In this document: piece after piece, positions 11,601 to 23,200 of the stretch
Layout: each line of letters starts with the position of its first letter
How positions within the stretch are numbered: position 1 is the stretch's first letter
DNA from: Takakia lepidozioides
Taxonomy: Eukaryota; Streptophyta; Takakiopsida; Takakiales; Takakiaceae
Direction: 5' to 3'
Assembly: GCA_030704615.1 (NCBI GenBank)
Contig: CM060731.1
Coordinates: forward strand, 48,856,001 to 48,920,000
Length of the DNA: 64,000 bases
Notes under the pieces: model-generated
Databases searched by the model: none
What the model saw: the letters and a program-made list of their open reading frames with translations, nothing else
Told to the model about the DNA's origin: nothing
Translations under genes and position numbers: made by a program

Positions 11601-13219
11601 AGTATTTTGCCACGCAGCCCAAGTTGTCCCCAAAACAACTTAGGTGGCAAGATACTTTGGCAGTGTTCGACGTGGATATCCAGTACAAACCGGGACGGGA
11701 CAATGTGGTGGCCGATGCTTTAAGTAGAAAGCAGCAGCTCTTGTTGGTGTACAAGGGCGAGACGGCGCTCCAAAGGAAGATCCGGAAGGCTTGCCGGAAG
11801 GATGAGCTGGCAAAGTGCGTGATGCAGAACTTGAGAATGGGGGTTAAATCGCAGTTCCACTTGCAAAACGGACTGCTCCGGTATAAGCAAAAACGTCTCT
11901 ATGTGCCAAAGGGAGGGATCAGGGATAGTCTCTTGAGAGAATGCCATGATAGCCCGCTTGCGGGCCACGGTGGAGCCAAGCGCACTGCGGCACTCTTGAA
12001 GAAAGAGTATTTCTGGCCCAAACTGAGGGAGGAGGCAGAGGAGTATGTAAAGACATGCACCACATGCCAACAAAACCGGAGCGAGTATAAAAAGCAAGCG
12101 GGGCTGTTACAACCCTTGCCGATTCCAGAGGGGACTTGGGAAAGCGTCTCGATGGATTTCATGACTGCTATGCCGCTGTCAAAAGGATTCGATGCAATCA
12201 TGGTGGTGGTAGATAGGTTCAGTAAAATGGCCCATTTCATCCCCACCAAGGAGACGGCAACTGCGCAGGAGACAGGGCGACTTTACTTCGCCCACGTCTT
12301 AAAGCATCATGGAGTCCCGAAGGATATTGTCTCGGACCGCGACCCAAAGTTTACGAGTAAATTCTGGAGAGCACTTTGGAAGAAGATGGGGACGAGGCTG
12401 AAGATGAGCACCGCCTTCCGACCTACGACGGACGGCCAAACGGAAAGAGTGAATTCCGTAGTGAAGCAATTCTTGCGGAATTACGTGTCGGCAGACCAAT
12501 CAGACTGGATGGAACACTTAGACGCGGCAGAGTTCTGTTATAATAACACAGAACACTCCGCGACGGGAGTTTCCCCTTTTGTGTTGGTCTATGGAAAAGC
12601 ACCTCTGGTGCCGACAAGTTGGGCCGCCCAGGACGTTGAGGAACCGGCAGTAGCGGCGGTACTGGAAGAACGCGAGCGTTTGTTGAAGCTCGCAAAGTAC
12701 AACATTGCCAAAGCTAGGAAACGGTATGAAAGGCAGGCGAATCGGAAGCGGAGGGAAGTGAAGTTTGAGGCAGGCACAGAGGTCTGGTTGAACATCAAGA
12801 ATTTTCGACTACCTCCGGAAATGAGTCCGAAGTTCGTACCTCCGTATGCGGGTCCCTTTCGCATTCGGAGGGTTATGAATGAGGATGTGTATGAATTGGA
12901 GCTGCCAGCAAACAGCAAGGTGCACCCAGTATTCCATGTCTCCCTTTTGAAGCCTTACTTCAAAGATGAAGCACGTCCGAATCGGCAGCAAGTGTTGCGT
13001 CCGCCACCTATGCTGTTGGATCATGAAAATGAACCCGAGTACGAGGTGGAGGCAATACTTAAGTCGAGGAGGTTCAAGAACCGAGAAACGGAGTATCTCG
13101 TCAAATGGAAGGGCTATCATCTTGTGGAGGCATCTTGGGTGCGTGCCTCAGAAATGGGAAACGCATCCGAGGCAGTTGCAGCGTTCGAAGGGCGACCTCA
13201 AAAGCGGAAGAAGCGTTGA
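8657..13219 (+). CDS. Chromovirus Gag-Pol polyprotein (1520 aa)
   Basis: One frame encodes all functions. A gag capsid region ([20 protein letters not shown], about residues 120-270) is followed by a CCHC knuckle ([14 protein letters not shown], starting residue 341). The protease has DTGA with Asp at 425. The RT includes YIDD at 766-769, RNase H has TDAS (Asp 915), and the integrase has an HHCC finger from His 1097. The integrase core shows Asp 1167 (MDFM), a second Asp in SDRD and Glu in DGQTERVN. A chromodomain ([29 protein letters not shown]) spans about 1461-1510, and the protein ends in a basic tail. I chose the ATG at 8657, the first in frame after the primer-binding site; upstream codons lack ATG. 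No internal stop is present and all catalytic residues I can check are kept. Gag and Pol share one frame without a visible recoding signal. Confidence 0.95.
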   Translation: MGSGKPKRKRNGPKDDDPGEPDGGDVSPRRPFEEAINVSENEAAQEREESEESEPEESLRAPTNQEMPPMPAAFWEGLLAQFGGTLKDVLKAANATSTKAKFKVKPKEPGTFEGVRNRKALNTWLLELEQYFRAAKLSDEDRVEVAPTYLRGYAQQWWQKRLHDRGPSPETLNWSEFKELMKRQFVPLNASWLARDKMRNLKQTDDIRGYVQAFNVLLLEVADMAEPEMVFNFVAGLAPWARRKLEEKPPKTLNEAIERAECFSDVPRGERQGRTELNHKKTRREGDSSRPEKKWDRPRGENGTWKSKGGPSHVKAAPGASKGKAGGATYGGQKATFDGVCFNCGEPGHMAKKCTKPRQLNMTRATTELSEDTISRLVEAVVARTCKVGKFSCELYQETGALRKGSQLLFVDGIISGTNVSLLVDTGASHSFMTPAAARKLGLPTSDVGASIEVRSAKGEPQLATRLAFDVPLQLGSWEGRENFTICEIDGVDLILGMTFLSKSGAVIDGRKRVVTLPCGNGGEVLRVSETPKSVGGRINLLSAKEWAVEETHESQFLLYIREVKGEGDGEPSPDWIKGILEKYQDVMPEDLPSGLPPRRGVDHKIEVIPGSEPPAKAPYRLSHKELVELKTQLKDLMSKGYIRPSKSPYGAPVLFADKKDGTLRMCVDYRALNKVTIKNRYPLPRIDDLFDRLAGAKYFSRIDLRSGYHQIRVAEGDEEKTACRTRYGSYEFLVMPFGLTNAPATFSTLMNSLFQEWLDDFVIVYIDDILVYSKTKEEHLEHLKRVFQKLREGKLYAKASKCEFGVTKVEFLGHVITQDGIKMDDRKVRAILDWEPPTSVPGVRSFLGLASYYRKYVRNFAKIAGPLSDLLCKSKVWVWNTFCGQAFAELKQRMTEAPVLKIPEFDRPFEIHTDASDFAIGGVLMQDGRPVAYESKKLNEVERRWPTHEKEMKAVVHCLELWRHYVGSNPVKVFTDNVTVKYFATQPKLSPKQLRWQDTLAVFDVDIQYKPGRDNVVADALSRKQQLLLVYKGETALQRKIRKACRKDELAKCVMQNLRMGVKSQFHLQNGLLRYKQKRLYVPKGGIRDSLLRECHDSPLAGHGGAKRTAALLKKEYFWPKLREEAEEYVKTCTTCQQNRSEYKKQAGLLQPLPIPEGTWESVSMDFMTAMPLSKGFDAIMVVVDRFSKMAHFIPTKETATAQETGRLYFAHVLKHHGVPKDIVSDRDPKFTSKFWRALWKKMGTRLKMSTAFRPTTDGQTERVNSVVKQFLRNYVSADQSDWMEHLDAAEFCYNNTEHSATGVSPFVLVYGKAPLVPTSWAAQDVEEPAVAAVLEERERLLKLAKYNIAKARKRYERQANRKRREVKFEAGTEVWLNIKNFRLPPEMSPKFVPPYAGPFRIRRVMNEDVYELELPANSKVHPVFHVSLLKPYFKDEARPNRQQVLRPPPMLLDHENEPEYEVEAILKSRRFKNRETEYLVKWKGYHLVEASWVRASEMGNASEAVAAFEGRPQKRKKR

Positions 13220-14125
13220 TGGGGACATCAACCTTGGAGCGTGGGGGAGGAAATGCATGCTTAGCCCGGTTTAGCTAGCTCAGGAATCCGATTGCAAAAA
13301 CTTGTATTGTACAAAAATTTGTGATAAAGGAAATGGGTTCCAAATATTGTGCGTCCTATTGTGTTTGGAATGGTGATGCATGGTGTGGTTGGCTGGTGTG
13401 TAGAATGCATGCTAGCTTACAAAAGTGGGAGAGGTAAATTGGGTTAATCGTGTGTTTGCGCAGTGCCGAAATCGGGTGACTCCCATCCAAGGGGCAAGGA
13501 AACTTGCGCCTTATTTGGGAGTTCAAGTGCTAGTGCGCACCTGGCGCGTGCGCGTACTATAACTGCGCTACCGAGGGGGTTGCCTTGTAGTGCGGGCTAA
13601 CGCGGAAGCTACGTGCTTCCGTTCACGTACTATAATCGTGTAGCCTCGGGACGAAGTCGTAGTGCGGCTTCGGCGTGTTCCCGTACCTCAGGCCAGCATT
13701 CCAAGGCGGACCCAATTGTAGTGATTGGGGCGCACGGTTGGTTCAAGGTTATCTTCCTAGTCAAAGAGGGTTCCAGGTGAACCCTTGCTCAAGGTGATGC
13801 CAAAAGCGGCATCATGAGCGATCGCAAGCAATGTTGTTGCAGTAAGGCGATTCGATCCTCGGGGAGGATCGTTCCTTGGCCTTGAAGTAGGCCAAGAAGA
13901 GTGCACTGGGAGGAGCTGGAGAGGCTCCACCCTTGGCCGGGACTTGGAGGAAGTCGGCCGAACTAGCTAGTGGAGAGTGGAGTCAAGTGTGGGGTTTGGT
14001 TCTTTGCCATGGGACGCCATGGTACGGAAACAAACTCCTTGATGTGGGACGCCACAACTTGGATGTTCGTTTCTACAAAATGGACAAGTCGATGAGGACA
14101 TCGACTCCCTGTTGGTAGGGGTGTG
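13220..14125 (+). other. Non-coding 3' region of the chromovirus
   Basis: Between the Gag-Pol stop and the 3' LTR lie about 900 bp without a convincing ORF. There is a purine run (GTGGGGGAGGAAATG) just after the stop at about 13240, and GC-rich text with repeated motifs such as TACTATAA...GCG and GTAGTGCGG around 13550-13670. The bases touching the 3' LTR (GGTAGGGGTGTG) are only a weak polypurine tract. Long spacers of this kind occur in some chromoviruses. Confidence 0.6.
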
Positions 14126-14849
14126 TGTCGCGGCCCTTTGCCTTGAGGGCAGGGGGTCGGGACACATGAGGGGCTGCCCCTGTGGTGGGGGCAGCGGCAG
14201 CGATAGGTATGGGGGGCTGAAGCACCCTTGAGTGCCCAAGGCACTCAAGGAGGCGGAGGCGCTCACTAGGTGGAGCCCCGCACACCGGGTTGCGGTGGAG
14301 GTGGCTCCACAAGGGGTGGTGGTAGCTTAGTGGGACTTAGTGGGGGTGGCATAGGACTCACCATGGGGTGGAGACCTCGAGGTGGGAGTCGTGGGGAGTC
14401 TTGGGACTCATCACGGTCCATTGGGGCCGCGGTGAGTGGGCCAAGACTCACCGCGACTCACCACCGGGAGTCGAGGGTTTTCGTGGTGGTTCGCCATAAA
14501 ATGGCATGGCTGGTTATGAAACCCCCGCGGACAGCTACAGAAGTATATATAGGGAGTAGTAACCCCGAGAACGGTGCAAGCCCGTTGGTGACCAAAAACT
14601 AGTGAGTAAGCGAGCGAGCCGGAAAGCGACCAAAGAGTGGGGAGCTGTTCCGGACTGCCATCTACCAAAGGGAATTCTCCTAGTCCCAAATAGGTGGAGG
14701 GTTTAGAGGGAAGCGGAAGGGGACCGTTATGTCCCGGTGAGCAGCCGAAACTCCAAGTTGGCCCGGCGGCCAGGTTGGGAGTCAGGCGCGCGCATCAAAG
14801 CGAGTAACTATGACTTGAAGGGGAGTTTACCGAACTGAGGTGTGCGTCA
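14126..14849 (+). repeat. 3' LTR of plus-strand chromovirus
   Basis: 724 bp, same ends as the 5' LTR. Compared by eye with 7879-8601 I find one extra G (CAAGGGGTGG), one extra C (AACCCCCGC) and one missing A (GGTGGAGGG), and no substitutions. Confidence 0.95.
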
Positions 14850-14854
14850 CTCAG

Positions 14855-16708
14855 ATTTCTTTCTAAGTTGGAAGCAGTGCGCCTCAAGTCCCAGGAGCTA
14901 TCTAGGGCAATTGCTTTCGCCAACTCTCAGAGAGAAAAATCCCTGCTTAAATGCCTGCATCTTTGTCAGCAACTCATCGAGAACAAAGACAAGGGCCCTT
15001 GCACCATGATGAACTATATGATTGCCAAAGATTAGTTTTAGACAAGAAAAGGAAAATGCCTTGAGATTAAAAGCAGGGGTGAACTGGTCTCTTAAGGGAG
15101 AAAAGATGTCTCATTATTTCTTTGTCAAGGCCAAGCAAAGAAGGATGGCCTCCTCCATTGCATCCCTCAATACTCCAGATGGGACTCCTTGCTCCTCCCA
15201 AAAGAAATGGCGGGCATTGCATCTATGATAAGGAGAAAGAAAGCCTGGATGCTCCCCTCACTGATATAGAGTTGGGGGAAGCCTTGCAATCCCTCAAAGC
15301 AGGAAAAATGCCAAGGCTGGATGGATTGCCTATAGAACTCTTTAGAGCTCTCTGGTCCTCTATGTTGGATGACTTTGTAGCCATGGCAAAGGACATCCTC
15401 GCTAAAGGTATAATGCCTTCCCAGATCTCGGAAGGTCTTATAACTTTAATCTTTAAGAAGGGAGATAGGAATGACTATCGGCCCATCACTTTGCTCAATA
15501 CCACATACAAAATAATTGCCAAAGCTCTGGCAATGAGACTCCAGCCCATTCTCTCCCGGATAATCAGACCGGAGCAGATTGGATTTCTCAAAAGCAGAAT
15601 GATTCTAGATAACTTGGTTCTTATCAATGAGGCCATTCATGAAGCTAAGAGATCAGAGCAGCCCTTGGCCATCCTTATGCTGGACTTTGAAAAGGCCTTC
15701 GACAATATAGATTGGAATTTCTTGCACAAAGTTATGGTTAAGATGGGCCTGCCAGATTCTTTCTCTAGATGCGTGAAGTTACTTCTAAGCTCAGCTTCAA
15801 GTAAAGTAACAATTAATGGCACCATCTCAGGAGCCTTTGTCCTCTACAGATCGGTAAGGCAAGGTTGCCCATTGGCACCATACCTCTTTCTAATAGCTGC
15901 TAATGCTCTTGGGCACTACCTAGCTACCAGGCAGGATATAGAAGGTTTGAAATCTGCGCATGGCCCTTCTATCAAGTTGTCTATGTATGCAGACGAGACT
16001 GGAGCTCTTGCTTAACAATGAAGATGTCTCCAACATCGCTAGAGCTTGGCAAGCCTTGCATCAGTTCTGCTCTGCTTCGGGATTGAAAGTGAACTGGAAC
16101 AAATCGGTGGGACTCCTCACGGAGACTCTTCCAAATGCTTCTAGGCAACACTGCCCGTCTTGGGGACATGACCTGGGTCCCAAATGGCTATCGCCAGGTA
16201 TGTCACATACTATTTTAGGCCTTCAGGTGGGCATTGGATTCACAGAGGAACAAAGGTTTGACCCAATCCTTCAGAAGCTTCGTAATAAGCTAGCCTTTTG
16301 GAGCTCGGCCATGCTCTCTTTGGCTGGAAGAGCTCTGGTCTTGAATCAAGTCTTTTTAGCCTCTATATGGTTTTCCGCATCTGTGTGGTCTCCAGGATCA
16401 AAGCTAGTAGACAAAATCAAAGCTATAATGCGTAATTTCTTATATGGTGCCACACCTCAATCCCCCACCAGAAGAGCTTTGGTCTCATGGACGCAACTAT
16501 GCAGACCCAAAAAAGAAGGCGGGCTAGGGCTAATTGATCCATCATGGCAAATTACCGCTCTCCTAGCCAAATGGATTCCCAGAACCTTGCAGCTAGGAAC
16601 CAGTCTTTGGTGCAACTTGGTAAGATTGCATTTAGTGAACTCCACGCCTCGGAATTCCAGCTCCTGGGCTCCTTCATTAAGATGGCTAGTCCACGGATCA
16701 GCCAAATC
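14855..16708 (+). pseudogene. LINE-A ORF2, reverse transcriptase part
   Basis: The frame first reads RFLSKLEAVRLKSQELSRAI, the region before the RT. After an in-frame stop near 15035 and a shift, a 297-codon frame (15122-16015) holds a non-LTR RT: LKAGKMPRLDGLPIELF, ITLIFKKGDRNDYRPITLLN, IGFLKSRMILDN, MLDFEKAFDNIDW and VRQGCPLAPYLF. The catalytic YADD box reads MYADE and a frameshift follows at once (about 16000). The continuation at 16015-16708 carries the RT thumb and connection (SGLKVNWNKS, LAFWSSAMLSLAGRALVLNQ, FLYGATPQSPTRRALVSW). It ends at a clean insertion point and resumes at 23618. Confidence 0.88.
16704..16708 (+). other. Target-site duplication (left) of the TG...CA unit
   Basis: AAATC precedes TGTTAGAA; the same five bases follow TTCCAACA at 23613-23617. 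Skipping the intervening DNA and one copy restores the LINE frame. Confidence 0.85.
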
Positions 16709-16728
16709 TGTTAGAATTGAGCAAGAAC

Positions 16729-17253
16729 CACTACAGGAAAAAGGGGGGGGGGGGGGGGGGTTTCAATGCTGCGGCGTCGTAAAACAGTCTTTTTCGGGCG
16801 GGAAAAAAACCAAATTTGCGACGTCCGGGTGTCGCAAGCCCGTCGCCAAAAAAACGTCGCAAATTTGTGACCAATGGGGGTCGCAAATATGCGAAACCGC
16901 GATTTGCGACGCCCGGGCGTTGAAAAAAAAAAAAAAAAAAAAAAAACCTATTCTACAATGCAGAATTAGCACCGTCCGGGGGTCGCAAAGTGCGACGCCC
17001 GGACGTCACAATTTAAGGGGGTACATTTGAATTTAGGCGGGAAAATTTGAATTTGAAATTTGAATTTCAAAAACTTGTTGACCATTGACTCCTGTTCTAT
17101 CTAATGGCGATATGTTCATTGTTCTACATATATCATGCAACGCAAACTTGAACCTAAGACCTCCACGTTATAACATTTCTAAGTCACTACAAACTAACCA
17201 ACACACCTACGCTACATCTATGTATCACAAAAGCAATCTAAATTTATATACTA
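16729..17253 (+). repeat. CACTA left end and subterminal region, also found at 51956-52427
   Basis: Beginning with the CACTA terminus and a poly-G run, this region shares almost its whole text with 51956-52427: the CGGCGTCGTAAAACAG block, AGAATTAGCACCGTCCGGG, the TTTGAATTTGAAATTTGAA block, GTTGACCATTGACTCC, and a tail that ends at AAGCAATCTAAAT. After that the two copies part. It defines one transposon family with two left ends in the window. Confidence 0.75.
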
Positions 17254-18699
17254 GGGCTTCGCGTTGCTCTGCATTACTAGCGACGAATTCTGAGAACTAT
17301 GTTCAATTTTCACAAAAAAATGTGGGTCATCTCCATTGTTTGATTCATTTACCTCTATCTTTGCCCAAGAAGTGAGGAGGAGTTGAACCCCCTTTTCTCT
17401 ATTTTTTCCCTTCGTTTAGCATTTGTTTTGTCTAGATCAGAGTCGATTGTTTATATCTTTTCTCATCATTTAATTTCTCATTTTAGTTTTATTGTCTTGA
17501 TTAAAAATGATTGTCTTGATAAAAAATGATCGTCTCGATAAAAAATTGTCTTTGATATTGATATTTGTTTTCAATGTTTTAAGTTTACAGTTTGTTTAAA
17601 GATTTACCAAACCACGGTTTTGTATTTTCTACGTGTAAAACATGTCTTGGCAGGATCTCTTCATTACTGAATGCTTAAACTTCTCACATTCATGTTCATT
17701 TCCAAGTATAGTGCTTATAATTCTCCTCAAGTGAAGCCGCGGTTTGGCTCTTCAGACAGCTTCAAACTGGGTAATTGGAAGTCGAGATTCATAAGTGTCA
17801 AGTTTACAAGGGACTATTTATTGTTGATTACATCCTAGAGGCTTCCATGTTTTGAGAGGGAGGGGCTCAAAAAGAGTTTTCTCAAGGGACTACAACTCTC
17901 TAGAGCCTTTTTGCCTAAATACACTGCAAGAACATCTTTTAATTAATGCGAACTTCTCACATTCCAGAATTTCTTTGAATGCCATTGCCACCATAAGTCT
18001 GAAAAGTCTGCGAAAAGATCACACCCAGGAGGGCCCATACATCCAATAATATAATACTCTCCTCTAGTGTGTGTCTCGATCTTTGAAAACCAGTTGTGTT
18101 CATGAGAAGATATGATGTGAAGAGGCAAAGGTGGAACCCCTAAGCCAGACAATGATCAGCACAAAGTGCCAAGATATACATTGCTTGCTCACCCATCTGC
18201 CCCTGCTTCCGCCATACATATCAATCTATATCTGGTTAAGGAAGTCAACATGTCATTGGATGAAAACTAGGGCATATTACTTCACAACCCAGACTCCAGC
18301 TTTTTGTCATGGTCCCCTCCTCCACCCAGACCACTGAATCTGATGGTCTTGACAATATTCAATCAATTCATCCCCACTTGTAAAGGACCATTGTACACTT
18401 AGAATGATTGCATTCATCAACAGATAAAAAATCTTAAGCCTTTGTACAAAGTAGCTAGAGGGTTTGATCAGAGGCGCGTAATCCTATATCTCAACCTCCC
18501 TTCCTCAATAGAGACAAAGGAACTAAAGTATGATGCCAAAATGTACCTACAAGGCAAAACGACTTGTGGCCGAGATGAGAGTGACCAGTGACACCACTGT
18601 AGCCCCATAATATTCCTTGATCAATTGCTGGAGTGCCATTGACCTCTGTGTCCTGTTGCCCACCACGGATCCCTGAACCATGTGGCATCCCCAATGTCC
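17254..18699. other. Interior of CACTA-1 without recognised genes
   Basis: AT-rich DNA with no ORF that looks like a gene. A short repeated phrase (TCTTGATTAAAAATGATTG, TCTTGATAAAAAATGATCG, TCTCGATAAAAAATTGTC) occurs at 17490-17550. A transposase would be expected in an autonomous element in this interval; I see none. Confidence 0.5.
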
Positions 18700-20345
18700 A
18701 TATCCAATTTTAAATACACTTGTGTAGCATTTTCCTCAAGAGCTTTGACAACATAGTTTACATGACCATTCATTCAGCCATCTGCACATTGCCATGGATT
18801 CTGCAGGCACAAGCAAAGCCTTCCACACCACACCATCTGGATTGATTGGCATTTTATTAATTAGGTCCATTGCCTCATCCAGTTGTCCCACACGTCCAAG
18901 AAGGTCCACCATGCAGCCAAAGTGCTTTATTGTCGGAGTGACACCATGATGTTCACTCATGGAATCGAAGTAGCATCTTCCTTCATTCAGTAGGTCAGTG
19001 TGGCTGCAGGCAGAGAGAACACATATAAAGGTGATACTGTCCGACTTCAAGCCTTTCTTTTGCATTCCTTCAAATAGTTGTAGGACCTCCCTATGACAAC
19101 CATGTTGGGCATATCCTGCGATCATCGCATTCCACGACACCACATTTCATTCAGCCATATTGTCAAATATTCCCTTTGCATCCTCATTGCAGTCACATTT
19201 CGCATACAAGTGAACCAGGGCAATGTCCAGAATGACATTTGGTACAATTCCAACTTTGATGATGTCACCATGAACCTCTTTGCCCTTTTCCAGGGCTGCC
19301 AGGCTTGCACACGCATTGCAAATGCACACAAACGTGATGTGGTCAGGCTTCACCCCTTCCCCCAGGCCTCCATCCCGCACCCCTGCTGTGCATATCCTAC
19401 AAGCATGGCGTTCCATGACACCAAATCTCGTTCAACCATATTGTTGAACACTCCCTCCACATCCTCGATGTTCCCACATTTGGCATACATGTCTACGAGG
19501 GTATTGTTCATAATCACATCTGGTACAATTCCAGCTTTGGCGATGCAACCATGCACCTCTTTGCCCTTTTCCAGGGCTGCCAGGCTTGCACACGCATTGC
19601 AAACACAAACAAATCTGATGTGGTTGGGCTTCACCCCTTCCCCATCATTTGCTCATAGGTCTCCAAGGCCTCCATCCCGCGCCCCTGCTATGCATATCTT
19701 GCAAGCATGGCGTTCCATGATACCACGTCTCGTTCGGCCATATTGTTGAACACTCCCTCCGCATCCTCCATGCTCCAACATCTGGCATACATGTCAACGA
19801 TGGTATTGTTCAAAATCACATCTGGTACAATTCCAGCTTTGGCAATGCAACCATGCACCTCTTTGCCCTTTTCCAGGGCTGCCAGGCTTGCACACAAACG
19901 TTATGTGGTCGGGCTTCACCCCTTCCCCCATCATTTGCTAATAGGTCTCCAAAGCCTCCATCTTGCGCCCCTACTGTGCATAACCTGCAAGCATTGCGTT
20001 CCATGACACCACGTGTTGAACACTCCTTTCGCATCCTCAATGCTCCCACATTTGGCATATATGTCCACCAGAGCAGTGTTTAGGATGACATCTGGTACAA
20101 TTGCAGATTTGATGATGTCACCATGGATCTCTTTGCCCTTTTCCAGGGCTGCCAGGCTCGCACACGCATTGCAAACGCATACAAACGTTATGTGGTCAGG
20201 CTTCACCCCTTCCCCCATCATTTGCTCATAGGTCTCCAAAGCCTCTATCCCTCCATCCCACGCCCCTGCTGTGCATACCCTGTAAGCATCGCACTCCACG
20301 ACACCACATCTCGTTCAGCCATAGTATTGAACACTCTCTTGGCAT
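18700..20345 (-). pseudogene. PLS-type PPR pseudogene with tandemly repeated triplets
   Basis: Minus-strand frames read as successive PPR P-L-S triplets: VKPDHITFVCVCNACASLAA, GKEVHGDIIKVGIVPNV, YAKCGSIEDAKGVF and ERDVVSWNAMLAGYAQ. Four near-identical triplets follow one another; the anchor GGCATACATGTC recurs at about 20056, 19786, 19481 and 19199, spacings of 270-305 bp against 303 bp for an intact triplet. The 3' end (18736-19143) has the last P-L2-S2 motifs and the start of the E domain (FGCMVDLLGRVGQLDEA, MPINPDGVVWKALL). Frameshifts and short deletions separate each unit, so it is dead. It belongs to the same broad group as the intact gene at 56268. Confidence 0.88.
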
Positions 20346-20757
20346 CCAAAGATTGAAAGATTGTAGATATTGGGAAGTAGCTAGTTTTGTTTTGCAGTAG
20401 CCTGAAGTCTGCTTTTGGATGTATATCTTGGACTCGGTGTTCAGTGATGTTTTGGTGCCTCTTGTCCTGCATTTTGACTCCAGCCGAAGATGAAAACTGA
20501 GCGTAGACATAGCCAGGACTAGACTTGAAGGAACAAAATCAGAGTTTAGATTAAATTGGAAAGCACTACTAAAGGACCCAGTAAGTAGACCACTTCTTGC
20601 ATGCTTGAGCTCCAGCAACTGGATCAACCGCACGATCTGTAGTTGCCGCTCCGCTGAGCACTTGCTCTTATATAAATTTAGGCAACTTCGATTCCTTTGC
20701 ATGATCTCTGTCACATTGGCGAGAGATGTCAGGGGTCCCTGAGAATGGATGCCGTCT
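20346..20757 (-). other. Unrecognised ~410-bp insert inside the PPR pseudogene
   Basis: PPR text stops at CTCTTGGCATCC (20345) and resumes at ATTTGGCATACATG (20758), so about 410 bp interrupt one S motif. On the minus strand the insert is open for its whole length (SLANVTEIMQRNRSCLNLYK, ERQLQIVRLIQLLELKHA, LTGSFSSAFQFNLNSDF). I do not recognise the protein. It may be an exon picked up from another gene or a fragment of an unknown element. Confidence 0.45.
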
Positions 20758-20808
20758 ACATTTGGCATACATGTCCACCAAGGCAGTGTTCATAATGACA
20801 TCTGGTAA
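20758..20808 (-). pseudogene. Short PPR S-motif remnant
   Basis: The minus strand reads MNTALVDMYAKC, the most conserved part of the S motif, then diverges directly into the PPR-linked repeat family. Confidence 0.65.
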
Positions 20809-22790
20809 TCTGACAGGCATTCACCTTTTTGCCTCGGTTGTCCAACCATTGACTGGGGTCAGAAAAGTATTCATTCCACAGCTTCTCCTCGTCTGAGTTA
20901 CCTATTTCTGGATACTTTCCTGTTGTCACATTGACAGTATAATGTCAAAGTCACTCCAAACTAGATTCACTCAACCAGCTAATTTGCAGAATTCAACATG
21001 GAAATGTAGGGCCGGTTCTGATAAGAGGGAAAAACAGGGTGAAATGTGTTGAAGAAGGTGCCTTCATTAGCAGTGCCTGATTTTGTCAATTGTGGCGCTA
21101 CTGCTGCGGCTTCCAGTTGATCATCTACCCATGCAAGTTTCTTGTAGCTATTGATCCACATGGAATCAAAAGGTAATCTTGTGCTTGAAATATGGCCTTC
21201 TTGGATGAATCTGGACCCACACTCTATCCTTGCTCCTTCAGCTATCCATGCCTCTGCACAAATCATACATACATCCTTGCCTTGCTGCTAACAGCTGACA
21301 ATGATAGCCTAGATTTGTTAGGAAACACCCAACTCAACTTATCACACCAGTTCCTATGCTCAATTGCATCTGCTACTCTTTGTAATCCAACAGACATTCA
21401 CCTTTTTGCCTCGGTTGTCCCACCATTGACGGGGGTCAGAAAAATATTCATTCCACAACTTCTCTTTAGGAAACACCCAGCTCAACTTATCACATCAGTT
21501 CCTATGCTCAATTGCATCTGCTACTCTGTAATCCAACAGGCATTCACCTTTTTGCCTCGGTTGTCCCACCATTGACGAGGGTCAGAAAAGTATTCATTCC
21601 ACAGCTTCTCCTCATCTCTGTCACCTGTTTTTCGATACATTCCTGTTGTCACATTGGCAGTATCATGTCAAAGCACTCCAAACTAGATTCACTCAACCAG
21701 CTAAGTTGCAGAATTCAACATGGAAATTTAGGGCAGATCTGATAAGAGGGGAAAACAGGGTAAATGTGTTGAAGAATGCCTTGATTTGCAGTGCCTGATT
21801 TTATCAATTGTGCCGTTGCTGCCGAGGCTTCCAGTTGAGCATCTACCCATGTAGGTTTCTTGTAGCTATCCTTCCACAGGAAATCATAGGTAATTGGAGC
21901 TTGAAATCTGGCCCTCTTGGATGAATCTAGACTCACACTCTATCCCTGCTCCTTCAGCTATCCTTGCCTCTACACAAATCATGCGTACATCCTTGCCTTG
22001 CTGCTATAATCTAACAATGACAGCCTAGAATTGTTCCAGCAAACACCCCAACCCTACTTTGACTCCAAACTATCAAAGATTCACTCAACCAGCTAACTTG
22101 CAGAATTCAACATAGAAATTTAGGGCAGATTCTGATAAGAGGGGAAAACAGGGTGAAATGTGTTGAAGAATGTCTTGATTAGCAGTGCCTGATTTTATCA
22201 ATTGTGTCGCTGCTGCTGCGGCTTCCAGTTGAGCATCTACCCATGCAAGTTTCTTGTAGCTATCTTTCCACAGGGAATCATAGGTAATTGGAGCTTGAAA
22301 TCCGGCCCTCTTGGATAAATCTGGACCCACACTCTATCCCTGCAGCTATCCATGCCTCTGCACAAATCATGCATACATCCTTGCCTTGCTGCTAGCAGAC
22401 GCATCCAACAAGCATTCACATTTTTGCCTCGATTGCTAAGACCAAGTTGAATCTCCCAAGAACCTTGTAAACGCGCTCAAGGACGCGGAAAATCTGAATT
22501 GCATCTGCTTCTCTCTGTAGTCCAACAGGCATTCACCTTTTTGTCTCCATTATCCCACCAATGACTGGGGTCGGAAAAGCGTTCATTCCAAAGCTTCTCC
22601 TCATCTTTCTCCTCATCTCTGTTATCTGTTTTTGGATACTTTCCTGCTGCCACAACGGCAGTAACTTGTCAGGGCCAAGTCTGATGAGAGGGCAAAACAG
22701 GCTGAAATAGGTCGAAGAAGAAGGTGCCCTCACCACATTGTCCTTGACCTTGTCTCATGACCCATGGAGGATTTGGCCACCATCAACCCA
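20809..22790 (-). repeat. PPR-linked repeat family, several partial tandem copies
   Basis: Blocks recur in this order. One block is CAACAGGCATTCACCTTTTT ... GGGGTCAGAAAAGTATTCATT (about 20815, 21393, 21535, 22525). A second is AATTCAACATGGAAAT ... CCCATGCAAGTTTCTTGTAG (about 20992, 21712, 22105). Minus-strand frames in the second block share WKDSYKKLAWVDAQLEAAAA and IKSGTANQGTFFNTFHP with conserved spacing, which suggests an original coding exon, but no known domain fits. The same family appears in plus orientation inside CACTA-2 at 36130-36830 and 37880-38620. Confidence 0.7.
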
Positions 22791-23200
22791 GAAGGACCTC
22801 TGTGTGTACTAAGAGCCCACATTTGCAGGTGTACTAAGAGCCCACATTTGCAGGATGGACAAACATCTTCACATCATACATTAAGAAAAGCCACACCTTG
22901 CGATTGCGGTTGTCCCACCATCGTGCAAATTCCAGCTCTAATGCGGTGTACTCAAAATCTGCAAATGTCTCCCTCCGCGCTCAAGCATCCCGTGCTGCAA
23001 GACGTCTCTTCCGGTTATTTTTGGGCATTTCGGGCAGGTTTCAAAGAAATTGACGACGACGATGACGTGTCTACGATGACATGGTGACGAAACATGGTGA
23101 TGATGACGTGGCACTATGGCACCCTATTCCTGCTCTACGCTAAACTAGCTTCCGACCTTCGGTCGTCGCTAGAATATACATATAAAGATTTCCTTCAAGT
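22791..23200. other. CACTA-1 interior, no gene seen
   Basis: Contains a duplicated 22-bp phrase (GTACTAAGAGCCCACATTTG at 22807 and 22831) and a GACGACGACGATGACG run at about 23053. An ORF at 22764-23087 has no recognisable motif. Confidence 0.4.

Larger units (their letters stand above)
7879..14849 (+). mobile_element. Near-intact Ty3/gypsy chromovirus inserted in LINE-A
   Basis: A complete 6971-bp LTR retrotransposon with 723/724-bp LTRs, a CTCAG duplication, a primer-binding site matching initiator Met-tRNA, one uninterrupted Gag-Pol frame and a C-terminal chromodomain. By eye the two LTRs differ only by three single-base indels, so insertion was recent. It lies in the same orientation as the host LINE, and its removal with one CTCAG joins the LINE ORF2 frame. 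No envelope-like ORF is present. About 900 bp of sequence without a clear ORF separate gag-pol from the 3' LTR. It looks capable of activity or very recently so. Confidence 0.95.

Noticed and set aside
8788-13120. Many long minus-strand ORFs under the chromovirus Gag-Pol
   Set aside because: They arise opposite a GC-rich coding frame; none has domain-like text, and the plus-strand frame is clearly coding.
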